This document shows positions 45,448 to 53,562 of a stretch of DNA of 64,000 nucleotides, piece after piece (positions within the stretch are counted from its first letter, which is position 1; each line of letters begins with the position of its first letter). Both the position numbers and the translations under genes were made by a program. Origin of the DNA: Streptomyces sp. NBC_01235 (GTDB lineage: Bacteria > Actinomycetota > Actinomycetes > Streptomycetales > Streptomycetaceae); contig NZ_CP108513.1 of NCBI RefSeq assembly GCF_035989285.1, positions 10,230,001 through 10,294,000 of the forward strand. The letters are read 5' to 3'. Below the pieces are notes generated by a model. That model worked only from the letters and a program-made list of their open reading frames with translations, did no database searches and had not been told where the DNA came from.

Positions 45448-45693
45448 GTGATCGTTCCGGACCCGAAGGTCGCCAGGACGTTGCTGACCCGCTATGCGAC
45501 GCTGAAGATCGCTCAGGCGGAGAGGGAGAGCCCGCAGGCGGCTCGTGAACTGCGGGACGTGACGTACACCTTGTGCGTGCTGATGGGCACGGCCGACGTC
45601 CGGGAGGCGGTGGCCGCGGCGGACGCCCTGCTCGAGTCCGCGGCGGCGCTGCCCGCGAAGGACGAGGAGAGCGGACTGTCCCTGGCCGTCTGA
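45448..45693 (+). CDS. DUF5133 family protein
   Basis: The product is 81 aa from a GTG at 45448 (GAGAGGGG upstream). It is a small helical protein with the DUF5133 pattern: a helix starting with V-R/K-x-L-L-x-R-Y (VARTLLTRYATLKIA), then ELRDVTYTLCVLMGT and EAVAAADALL. Such proteins are streptomycete-specific and uncharacterised. It lies between the TnpB/ABC remnants and the graspetide locus. Function unknown. Confidence 0.72.
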   Translation: MIVPDPKVARTLLTRYATLKIAQAERESPQAARELRDVTYTLCVLMGTADVREAVAAADALLESAAALPAKDEESGLSLAV

Positions 45694-45757
45694 CGACGGT
45701 CCGCGGCCGGACCCGGCGCGGCGGGGGCGCTCCCTGCGAGCTCCCGCCGCGTCCGCG

Positions 45758-46744
45758 TCAGGAGGCGGCGGAGCCGCACCGGTCGGCGTGCCGGGTGCCG
45801 GCCTCCGACGGCGACCCGGCCAGCCATTCCGCGATCGTGCGGGCGATCGGCTGGCCGGTGTCCACCTCCACGAAGCCGAACTGCCCCGACTGGTTGCATT
45901 CCAGGAACCACCAGGTGCCGTCGGCGTCCTCCGCGAAGTCGAAGGCGCCGTAGGCCAGTTCCGCCTCCCGCAGATACGTCCGTACGGCCTCGCCGAGGCG
46001 CGGCGGGACGTCGACGGGGCGCCACGGCGTGGTGGAGGGCGAGAAGCGCACGTCCACCACCTCGGGGTCGCTGCCGGGGGCCGTCTCCTTGCGGGCGGCC
46101 AGCATGCGGTCGCCGACCGCGGTCAGCCGTATGTCGGCCCGCTTGGCCACCCGGCGTTGCAGCAGCGTCGGACCGTAGGCGACGGCGGCGAAGTCGGCGC
46201 CCGGCGGGACCCGGGTGGTGGGCACCGCGCGGGGCGGATCCTGCGGATGCGCCCCGGACACCGGTTTGACCACCAGGTCCGGGTAGCGGTCCGCGAACTC
46301 GCGCGCCGCCTGCGGGAACGTCGTGATGAGCGTGGCCGGCACGGGCAGGCCGCTGCGCTGTGCGAGCCGCAGCTGCCAGGGCTTGTGCCGGGCGCGCAGC
46401 GACGCGTCCGGGTGGTTCATCCAGCGTGCCCCGGTACCGCGGAGCATCCCGTACAGCGCCTGCGAGGCCTCCTCCGTGAGCCACGCGGACGGTTCGGGCG
46501 CCCGGGCGGCCGCGGCGCCGGGCCGGCGGATCCACACCGACCGCAGCCCGTCGAGGCTCACCAGCCGTCCGGCGGACGACAGATGGCCCCGGAAGGCCCC
46601 GTGCACGTACTCGCCGGAGAGCGCGACGGAATGGGTGAGGTCGGCGGGATCGAGCCGGACGACCGGAACGCCGGCGGCGTTCAGGTGCACGACCACCATG
46701 TCCGCCGTGACGTCCTCTTCACAGGTCAGAATGAGCACGGTCAT
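45758..46744 (-). CDS. ATP-grasp ribosomal peptide maturase (graspetide ligase)
   Basis: The product is 328 aa. An N-terminal pre-ATP-grasp domain (MTVLILTCEEDVTADMVV) leads to the ATP-grasp core with LVVKPVSGAHPQ (lysine strand), LLQRRVAKRADIRLTAV and the metal-binding C-terminal stretch TWWFLECNQSGQFGFVEV (E-x-N). This is the family that makes ester/amide macrocycles between Asp/Glu and Ser/Thr/Lys side chains of a precursor peptide. The 63-aa precursor gene lies 16 bases upstream on the same strand (46761-46952). No methyltransferase is adjacent, unlike most such loci. Confidence 0.85.
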   Translation of the reverse strand: MTVLILTCEEDVTADMVVVHLNAAGVPVVRLDPADLTHSVALSGEYVHGAFRGHLSSAGRLVSLDGLRSVWIRRPGAAAARAPEPSAWLTEEASQALYGMLRGTGARWMNHPDASLRARHKPWQLRLAQRSGLPVPATLITTFPQAAREFADRYPDLVVKPVSGAHPQDPPRAVPTTRVPPGADFAAVAYGPTLLQRRVAKRADIRLTAVGDRMLAARKETAPGSDPEVVDVRFSPSTTPWRPVDVPPRLGEAVRTYLREAELAYGAFDFAEDADGTWWFLECNQSGQFGFVEVDTGQPIARTIAEWLAGSPSEAGTRHADRCGSAAS

Positions 46745-46760
46745 GTTCGTCGGCCCGTGT

Positions 46761-46952
46761 TCAGTCGTCGAAGTGGGTCTTGGAGCCCGCCGTCGAGGTC
46801 GTGGTCCCGAGTTCTCTCAGGAGGGCGTGGTCACGAGCGGCGATCCGGCCGTCGAGAGTTACGTTCAACTGCAGTCCGGGGTCATAGGCGTACGGAGTGC
46901 TGAACTCCAACTCGGCCGCAGGCCGTGCGTAGTTGAGCGTGAACGGTTGCAT
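46761..46952 (-). CDS. Graspetide precursor peptide (ATP-grasp target RiPP)
   Basis: The product is 63 aa from an ATG at 46952 with GAGGGAGAG upstream. The leader half (MQPFTLNYARPAAELEF, PYAYDPGLQLN) matches the conserved leader of actinomycete ATP-grasp-modified peptides, and the core end TTTSTAGSKTHFDD (residues 50-63) offers Thr/Ser/Lys donors and two terminal Asp acceptors. The ligase gene is downstream. The product is predicted to be a cross-linked peptide; no peptidase or exporter gene is adjacent. It is too short for standard pipelines to name confidently but the motif is clear. Confidence 0.85.
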   Translation of the reverse strand: MQPFTLNYARPAAELEFSTPYAYDPGLQLNVTLDGRIAARDHALLRELGTTTSTAGSKTHFDD

Positions 46953-47052
46953 CGTCTCTCCCTCGTCGGTACTGCCTCGATCAAGCGGTGCCGCTGTGCG
47001 ACGTCACTCGGGCCCGCTGCTTGGTGCTGGATGGGTGCGACCTTCAGTCACT

Positions 47053-47081
47053 TATACGAATCGAACGGGTGGTTGGTTTCC
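47053..47081 (-). promoter_or_regulatory. Possible ECF-type promoter of the graspetide operon
   Basis: Minus strand GGAAAC (47076-47081), a 17-base spacer and CGTATA (47053-47058) resemble an extracytoplasmic-function sigma promoter. It is about 100 bases before the precursor gene. The match is weak evidence alone. Confidence 0.35.
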
Positions 47082-47175
47082 TTACTCTCCGTGATCATCG
47101 GGGAGTTGGGCACCGAACAGGGCGCGGAGCAGGGGAGATCGGGTCGAGCGGGAGTGAAAACGTCTTCCGGAGCGG

Positions 47176-47475
47176 TCAGTCGGGGACGTGCTCAGGGGTG
47201 TGCGCGGGGGTTTGATCGGGTGCGCGACGCAGGGAACGCAGGGCCAGCAGGAGGACGCCGATGTCGTCGAGGTAGACCGGGTCCGGCAGGAGGTCGGTCG
47301 GGAGTACGAAGTACAGGACCGCGCCCCAGAACACCCAGCGCGGGCCGGTGGGAAGTCCCGCCCGTCTCAGGCCCCTGCGGGCCCGGACCAGACGTACCAG
47401 TACCGCGGCTGCTACGGCGAACAGGGCCGCGGCCGACACCACAGCGACGACGACGAGCGTGGTTGGCGCATCCAC
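47176..47475 (-). CDS. DUF1232 (YkvA-like) membrane protein
   Basis: The product is 99 aa from a GTG at 47475 with GGAGGG 4 bases before; an ATG at 47487 is an alternative. One N-terminal membrane helix (VVVAVVSAAALFAVAAAVLV) is followed by the DUF1232 core YFVLPTDLLPDPVYLDDIG, which forms a re-entrant or second hydrophobic segment, and a short polar tail. The family is widespread and of unknown function. Confidence 0.72.
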   Translation of the reverse strand: MDAPTTLVVVAVVSAAALFAVAAAVLVRLVRARRGLRRAGLPTGPRWVFWGAVLYFVLPTDLLPDPVYLDDIGVLLLALRSLRRAPDQTPAHTPEHVPD

Positions 47476-47789
47476 GGGCCCTCCCATATGGTCCGTCGTG
47501 CGGCGTCTGCTCTCTTTGTCTTTCTCCGTCCGGACCCTGTCCCGTGGTCCCTGTCTGTCGATTTCCCCGCTTTCGGTTTCCGAATTCCCGTTTCCGCGGG
47601 GATTACCGCAACGGATGCATCTCGGGGGCGCAGGGGCGACCGCACCCTTCGGCGAGGGTCGGCCTGATCACCCGCTCCTCACGGTCCCTTCCGGACCGCC
47701 CCGTCCCCTCTCACCGGCGCGACGAGCGCCACCGCACCGCTACCCCCAGTGACACCACCCGCCCCCGTCGGGGGCTGGAGACAGTTCCG

Positions 47790-48035
47790 CCGAGCCAGGG
47801 CGGCCCCGTCCACCCCGGTCCCGTCGACGGCCTTCTCCACGCCGCAGCGGCCCACCGGCCGCTGGAGGACGTCGCCCAACTCATCTCGATGCCCGAACAG
47901 TCCGAGGAGGGTACGGAGGCGGCGGCCGACGTGCTGCGGGTGGTCGGCACGGACCGGCCCCTGGAGGACGTGCCCGGCTGGTGGCCGTGCTGTCCCGGCC
48001 GCCGCGCCACGCGGAGCACGCGGGAGTGGCGCGCA
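47790..48035 (+). pseudogene. Frameshifted remnant of an R-P-x-E-D-V repeat protein
   Basis: In one frame HRPLEDVAQL and TDRPLEDV repeat at 43-residue spacing, with AADVLRVVG between; from about 47973 the matching text (LVAVLSRPPRHAEHAG) continues in another frame, as if one G were lost in GAGGACGTGCCC. Repeats of this kind occur in uncharacterised streptomycete proteins. Start and end are missing. The rest of 47488-48111 shows no gene. Confidence 0.45.
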
Positions 48036-48111
48036 GTCGGCCGACATCGTGCCGGCGGGCCTCCTGCGGGCCCGTCAGCACCCGGTCGGGGGCGAAAGGC
48101 GGATCGCGACC

Positions 48112-49299
48112 TTACCGGTCGGTCGCCTGGGATTCGTCGTCGTCGGTGGTGTCGTCCGGCTGCGGCGAGTCGGCCGGAGCAGGGGAAGCCGGCGTCGTCG
48201 ACAACGGTCGCAGGCTCTTGGTCGATTCCTTGAAGCGCTCCAGGGTCCGGCCCAGTTGCTGGAAGGGGGAGCCGCTCTTCCTCGCCGGCGCCTGTCGCGG
48301 TTCGCCGGCCTCGGCGGCGGCCTCCCGGTACGCGTCCAGTGCCTCGTGGGCGTGTTCGGCGGCCTCCCGGTACAGGTCCCGGGACTCCGTCATCGCCTCC
48401 AGCGCCTCCTTGTACATCGCCACGAGCTTGCGTTCACGAGCGAGTTCCTCTTCCAGGGTCAGCAGCTGCCACTGCTCCCGCAGCGCGGTGAGCGCGGCGT
48501 CGGCGCCCTCGGGCAGCGGCGTGGGCAGGGCGGCGAAGCGCCGTACCGCGTCCAGCAGCTCGGTGGGATGCGTGCCGTCCAGGAACACGCTGCGCACCGA
48601 GAAGTCGGCCGCGTCGTAGTCGGCCGGAGCGGGAACGCCGGGCAGCACCAGCGCGCCGCCGCGCGGCACCTCCACCCTGGACTCCTTCAGGGCCCAGTTC
48701 ACGGTACGCAACTGGTGCGGGGCCGCCCGGTGCTCGATCACCCGGTGGTGCAGACCGGGCGGCAGCAGCGGGACCAGCGACCGGAGGCCCTGCTCGGTGG
48801 GCGTCATGGCCTCGTGGACGACGACGTGGACGGTCCAGGTGTCGCGCAGGGCGCTCCGGAGCGTACGCCGCAGCTCCTTCTCGTCCGCCGGCAGCGGGTT
48901 GGTGTCGAGGAACCGCTCACCGGTGACGGTCTCGTGCCCCCACGGGGTGTCCGCGTCCCACGGCCAGAACAGGCCGGCGGGCGACGGCCACCGCAGGTCC
49001 CACGGCCGCTCCGCCTCCGCCGTCAGCGTCCACTCCTGCCCCCGGCCCGACCACTCGGCGAGTGTGAGCCGGGCACGGACGGTGACCTCCTCCGCCACCT
49101 GCCACCGGGCTTCGAAGGCCGTCTCCCCCTCGGGGGTGTCGGCGTCGGGCAGTTCCTTGAAGTCCTGGACGGTCCCGGTGTCCTTGAGGGCCTGGAGGTT
49201 CTTGCGCAGGACGTCCGGCGCGGCGGGGCCGGTGTGGCGGCCACGGGCCTGCCACACCGTGGAGGGAGTCGTGGGCGGAACGGTCGCGGCGATGTGCAT
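48112..49299 (-). CDS. Hypothetical protein, 395 aa, with C-terminal coiled coil
   Basis: The ATG at 49299 is the best internal start; an upstream frame extends to 49440 with no ribosome site. The N-terminal ~280 residues are globular with many Trp/Pro residues (WTLTAEAERPWDLRWPSP). The region from about residue 285 is a long charged helix rich in Glu/Ala/Arg (LEEELARERKLVAMYKEAL) ending in a Pro/Ser/Asp-rich tail. No membrane segment. It may be a structural or surface protein; function unknown. Confidence 0.6.
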   Translation of the reverse strand: MHIAATVPPTTPSTVWQARGRHTGPAAPDVLRKNLQALKDTGTVQDFKELPDADTPEGETAFEARWQVAEEVTVRARLTLAEWSGRGQEWTLTAEAERPWDLRWPSPAGLFWPWDADTPWGHETVTGERFLDTNPLPADEKELRRTLRSALRDTWTVHVVVHEAMTPTEQGLRSLVPLLPPGLHHRVIEHRAAPHQLRTVNWALKESRVEVPRGGALVLPGVPAPADYDAADFSVRSVFLDGTHPTELLDAVRRFAALPTPLPEGADAALTALREQWQLLTLEEELARERKLVAMYKEALEAMTESRDLYREAAEHAHEALDAYREAAAEAGEPRQAPARKSGSPFQQLGRTLERFKESTKSLRPLSTTPASPAPADSPQPDDTTDDDESQATDR

Positions 49300-49455
49300 G
49301 AGTCCATTCGTGAGGGCGGGCGACGAGACGAAGACGTACGAGGCCAGTATCGCGCGCCGCGGGCCGTGGGCGATCAAGAGGGTCGGTGACGCGGGCGCCC
49401 GAAGACACCCCGTCCAGGCGCGCCTTCCCCACCACGGCACAGGTCACGCGTCCGG

Positions 49456-49971
49456 ATGCGTACGGGTATGTACGGGGTGCGTGTCGCTCGTTCGGGGTGT
49501 GCGCCGTTCACCAACGCCGGCGTCCGCGCACCCATGGGCTCGCCGGGGGCCGGAACCCGAGAATCGGACCCGGCGGACAGGGCTCGCCCACCATCCGCGT
49601 CGGGGCGAGCCCTGTCCGCGTGGCGGTTCGTGGCCGAGACGGTCGTCGAGGGCGCTCAGGGGCTGCGCGTACACCCAGCCGGCCCGGCCGCCCGTGCGTC
49701 ACCGTCCGCGGCCGATGACGCCTCCGGTGGTCGGCGTCCGCGCGCGATCGCCGAGGCCCTGCGGCCGGCTCAGGAGGCGACCGTCAAGACCAGGCACGCC
49801 GACCCCGTCGATGCCGTGATCCGCAGGCACGCCAACCGGACCGCCGCCGAACCGCGGTCCGACGACGCCCCCGCCCCGCTCGTGAAGAAGAGCGCCCGCA
49901 CCGGGGTCAGCGCCTCCTGCTCGCTCGACACCGGCCGGGTGGGCGCGCTCACCGGAGCTCCTTCCGTCTGA
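49456..49971 (+). pseudogene. Possible gene remnant of unknown origin
   Basis: The ATG at 49456 opens a 171-codon frame with no ribosome site. Codon third positions are weakly biased at the start but strongly GC-biased from about 49790 (residues HADPVDAVIRRHANRTA onward), suggesting that only the 3' half was once a real gene. No motif is recognised. The 725-base gap between the 395-aa gene and the histidine kinase gene holds nothing else with coding character. Confidence 0.25.
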
Positions 49972-50024
49972 TGCAGGGCCGTTGGCCGCCCCGGCTCAGC
50001 CACCGCTTCACGGTGAGGAGGGTG

Positions 50025-51437
50025 TCAGTCGGTTCCGGACCCGGGCTGCACACGGGACCCGGCCACGGTGAAGCCGATCCGGGTTCCGCCGCCGGGGCGA
50101 GGGCCCGCGCTGACGGTGCCCCCGTGGGCTTCGGCCACATCGCGGACGATGGCGAGGCCGAGTCCGGAGCCGGGCAGGGCGCGAGCGGTGTCGGCACGGT
50201 AGAAGCGGTCGAACACGCGGGGGAGGTCGTCGGCGTCGATACCCGGTCCACGGTCGGACACCGTGACCGCCCCCCGGTGGATGTGCACGTGGATGGGTTC
50301 GTCGCCGTCCGGGTCGAACTTGGCGGCGTTCTCCAGCAGGTTGCCCAGCGCGCGTTCGAGGCCCTGCGGGCGGCCACGGACCACGCTGTCGTCGGCGTCG
50401 ACGTGGACCAGGCGACCGCTGCGTCGGTACACGCGCCGCGCGACACGGCGGGCCACCACGGCGAGTTCCACCGACTCCTCGACCTCCTCATGGCCGCCGG
50501 CCAGCGCCAGTTCGACGAGTTCGTCCACGAGGTGGGCGAGTTCGCCGGTCTCGCCCTCGACGTCCTCGAGGAGCCGGTCGCGGGCCTGCGGGGAGAGCTC
50601 GGCGACGCGGCGCAGCACGGTGGCGTTGGTGCGCAGGCTGGTGAGGGGGGTCCGCAGCTCGTGGGCGGCGTCGTGCACCAGTCTTTCCTGGGCGTCGCGG
50701 GCGGCCGCGATACGGCCCAGCATCCTGCTGAACGACGTGGACAGTCGGCCCACCTCGTCTCGTCCGCCCGGCAGATCCGACGTGCCGAACCTGCCCCGGC
50801 CGTCGGCGCTGACCTTTTCGGCGACCTCGGCCAGCCGTACCAGGCGCCGGGTGATACGTCCCGCGACCAGTCGTCCCGCGCCGGCCGCGACCAGCGTGAC
50901 CGCGAGGCTGACCGCCATGATCTCCCTGGCCATTCCGCCCAGGACGTGGCGGGTCTGGTCGATCTGGACGGCCACCTGCAGGGCGCCCCGGTTCTCGCCC
51001 AGGGCGGTGGTCAGCCGACGGTAGGTGCGGCCCGCCACGACGACCTCGGCGATGTCCGTGTCCCCGGCCTCGCCCGAGGCGGCCAGGTTCCGCCCGGCGT
51101 CGGACACCGGCAGCGTCACGGGCGGGCCACCGACGCGCGTGGCGGATCCGTCGACGGCGACGGCCTGCAGGATCAGTCGCCGCTCCGGCTCGTCCCCGGG
51201 ACCGGGGCGGTCCGGCCCGGGAAAGAGCTCCGGCGCCTGAGCGATCACCTCGGAGGACAGTGGCTGCTGTCCCTGCTCCTGGGCGTGCGCCAGGGCCACC
51301 GTGGCCGACCGCAGTGTCCGGTCGATCTCGGCGAGGACCCGGTCGGAGGCGGCGCGATAACTCAGCGCTCCGACCAGGACCGCCACCACGGCCCCGATGG
51401 CGGCGAAGGCGAGCGCGAACCGCGAACGCAGGGTCAT
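50025..51437 (-). CDS. Two-component sensor histidine kinase
   Basis: The product is 470 aa from an ATG at 51437 overlapping the response regulator stop by 4 bases (ATGA). Two membrane helices (about 8-27 and 170-190) bracket an external sensing domain. HAMP (about 190-240), the phosphoacceptor motif HDAAHELRTPLTSLR (His near residue 255) and the ATPase boxes ENAAKFDPDG, DRGPGIDADDL and GSGLGLAIV follow. It is a canonical membrane kinase. The stimulus is unknown; a divergent DUF3500 lipoprotein gene is the likely target. Confidence 0.93.
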   Translation of the reverse strand: MTLRSRFALAFAAIGAVVAVLVGALSYRAASDRVLAEIDRTLRSATVALAHAQEQGQQPLSSEVIAQAPELFPGPDRPGPGDEPERRLILQAVAVDGSATRVGGPPVTLPVSDAGRNLAASGEAGDTDIAEVVVAGRTYRRLTTALGENRGALQVAVQIDQTRHVLGGMAREIMAVSLAVTLVAAGAGRLVAGRITRRLVRLAEVAEKVSADGRGRFGTSDLPGGRDEVGRLSTSFSRMLGRIAAARDAQERLVHDAAHELRTPLTSLRTNATVLRRVAELSPQARDRLLEDVEGETGELAHLVDELVELALAGGHEEVEESVELAVVARRVARRVYRRSGRLVHVDADDSVVRGRPQGLERALGNLLENAAKFDPDGDEPIHVHIHRGAVTVSDRGPGIDADDLPRVFDRFYRADTARALPGSGLGLAIVRDVAEAHGGTVSAGPRPGGGTRIGFTVAGSRVQPGSGTD

Positions 51438-52144
51438 GGCCGCGCCGCGTACCCCACGCCGCGCACGGTGTGGATCAGTTCGGGTGCTCCGGCCGCGCCG
51501 AGCTTGCGCCGCAGATACCCGACGTAGCCCGCGAGGTTCTTGGCGTCCACTCCGGCGTCGCGCCCCCACACCTGGTGGTAGAGCGTCTGGTGGTCCAGGA
51601 CGAGTCCCTCGTTGCGCACCAGGAGCTCCAGCAGGTCGAACTCGGTCCTGGTGAGCGGTATTTCCTCCTCGCCCCACCACACCCGGCGGGCCGACGGAGC
51701 GATCCGCAGCGCGGCCATGCGCAGGACGGCATCACCCCTGTTCGCGTCCCCGGTCTCCCGTGCGGGCGTCGGCGCCAGGGCGGCTCTGCGCAGCAACGCC
51801 CGTAGCCGCGCCGTCAGTTCGGGTACCGCGAAGGGCTTGGGCAGATAGTCGTCGGCACCGGCGTCGAGGCCGGCGGCCCGGTCCGGGGTGCGGGACCGGG
51901 CGGTGAGCATGAGGACCGGTGTGCGGTCACCGTCGGCGCGCAGCACGCGGCACACGGCCATGCCGTCGACATGGGGCATCATGACGTCGAGGACCAGCAC
52001 GTCGAAGGACTCCCGGCGGACCCGGGTCAGCGTCTCGACCCCGTCGGCGGCGGTGACGACGTCGTACCCCTCCAACTCCAGTGCGCGCGCGAGGGATTCA
52101 CGGACCGCGCGATCGTCGTCGGCGATGAGGACACGATCAGGCAT
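51434..52144 (-). CDS. OmpR/PhoB family response regulator
   Basis: The product is 236 aa from the ATG at 52144. The receiver domain has the acidic pocket in IADDDRA, the phosphoacceptor Asp in LVLDVMMPHVDG (about residue 51) and the Lys in PKPFAVPEL. The C-terminal winged helix carries TRTEFDLLELLVRNEGLVL and the recognition region VDAKNLAGYVGYLRRKL. It is translationally coupled to the kinase. It is divergent from the DUF3500 gene (135 bases), which it may control. Confidence 0.93.
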   Translation of the reverse strand: MPDRVLIADDDRAVRESLARALELEGYDVVTAADGVETLTRVRRESFDVLVLDVMMPHVDGMAVCRVLRADGDRTPVLMLTARSRTPDRAAGLDAGADDYLPKPFAVPELTARLRALLRRAALAPTPARETGDANRGDAVLRMAALRIAPSARRVWWGEEEIPLTRTEFDLLELLVRNEGLVLDHQTLYHQVWGRDAGVDAKNLAGYVGYLRRKLGAAGAPELIHTVRGVGYAARP

Positions 52145-52279
52145 CCGGGCATGATGGCACACCGCTCCGGGCCCGCCGGTTCTCATCGAATTCCCGACCG
52201 GCTCCTGACCGGGTCTGAGATCACTCGCCGAGCATGAGGGCCGCAGCACGATCACTCACACCCCCCGCAGGAGCCCCCC

Positions 52280-53542
52280 ATGTCGTCCGTTCCCCCACCG
52301 ATGGCCGCGAAGAGCGCCCCCGCGTCGCCGTCGTCGAACCCGGATCGCCGGCGGTTGCGCGCGCACCCCGCCGTGGTCCTCGCCGTCTGCCTCGGTCTCG
52401 GCGTCACGGGCTGCGCCGGCATCGGCCAGGCGTCGTCGTCGGCGGCACTGACGAAGCCGAAGCCGAAGGCGGTACCGGCGTCCGCCCTGCGCACCGGCGC
52501 CGGCGGCGCGAACACGGGGCAGGTCGTGGCCGCCGCCAACGCGTTCCTGGCCACGCTGTCCGACGAGCAGAAGGACACCGTCCTCTACGACTTCGACGAC
52601 CCGGCGAAGAAGACCGGCTGGTCCAACTTCCCGACGCCCGTCGTCGAGCGCAACGGCCTGAAACTCGGCGACCTCACCGACGCACAGGAGGCCGCGGCCC
52701 TGAAGGTCATGGAAGCCGCGCTCAGCAAGAAGGGCTACGAGGAACTCGTCGAGATCCGCAAGGCCGACGACTACCTCGCCTCGCTCCCGGACACCGGCGG
52801 CCCGGGCGGCGGCACCCCGACGGGCACCCCCACCACGGCTCCGTCCGGCACCCCCACGGCGACGCCCACCGGTGGCGGCCGTCCCCCCGGCGGAGGCGGC
52901 GGCGCCAACTTCGGCTCGGAGTGGTACTACATCTCGTTCTTCGGAACGCCCAGCAAGTCCGGGGAGTTCACGCTCCAGTACGGCGGTCACCACGCCGCCT
53001 ACAACCTCACCTACGCGGGCGCCAGCGTGAGCATCTCGCCCACCCTCACCGCCGTGGAGCCGATGGAGTTCGACTGGGAGAACCTGTACTACGCCCCGCT
53101 GGAGGACAAGCGCACCTCCACCATCGCCGCCATCCAGTCCCTCACCGCGGACGAACTGACCGCCGCCGAGATCGACGGCAGCTTCGACGACCTCTACCTC
53201 GGCCCCGGCCACGACGGCCCCTTCCCCGCCCAGCCGGAGGGCGTCCTGGTCAGCAGCCTCACCAAGAAGCAGCAGGCCAAGGTCACCGCGATGCTCAGGG
53301 CGTGGGTCGACGACCTCGACGAGAAGGCGGCGGCGCGGCTGCTGGCCAAGTACGTCTCGGAGTACGACCGGACGTACATCGGGTGGAGCGGCGGGACCAC
53401 GCTGGACAACGACCAGACATACGTCCGACTTGACGGCCCGTCGGCATGGGTCGAGTTCTCCAACCAGCCGGGCGCGTCCACCGACGGGATCCACCAGCAC
53501 ACCATCTTCCGGGACGAGACCGCCGACTACGGCTGGGAGTGA
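52280..53542 (+). CDS. DUF3500 domain lipoprotein
   Basis: The product is 420 aa. A signal with the lipobox GVTGCAG (Cys near residue 46) targets the membrane surface. A Thr/Pro linker (GTPTGTPTTAPSGTP) separates an N-terminal helical part from the C-terminal DUF3500 region, whose conserved-looking segments include SEWYYISFFGTPS, GGHHAAYNLTYAG and GIHQHTIFRD. The His residues suggest metal binding. The biological role is unknown. It is followed after 20 bases by the HupE/UreJ-like gene, so the two form an operon. Confidence 0.8.
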   Translation: MSSVPPPMAAKSAPASPSSNPDRRRLRAHPAVVLAVCLGLGVTGCAGIGQASSSAALTKPKPKAVPASALRTGAGGANTGQVVAAANAFLATLSDEQKDTVLYDFDDPAKKTGWSNFPTPVVERNGLKLGDLTDAQEAAALKVMEAALSKKGYEELVEIRKADDYLASLPDTGGPGGGTPTGTPTTAPSGTPTATPTGGGRPPGGGGGANFGSEWYYISFFGTPSKSGEFTLQYGGHHAAYNLTYAGASVSISPTLTAVEPMEFDWENLYYAPLEDKRTSTIAAIQSLTADELTAAEIDGSFDDLYLGPGHDGPFPAQPEGVLVSSLTKKQQAKVTAMLRAWVDDLDEKAAARLLAKYVSEYDRTYIGWSGGTTLDNDQTYVRLDGPSAWVEFSNQPGASTDGIHQHTIFRDETADYGWE

Positions 53543-53562
53543 CGGTGGGAGGGACATCAGCC

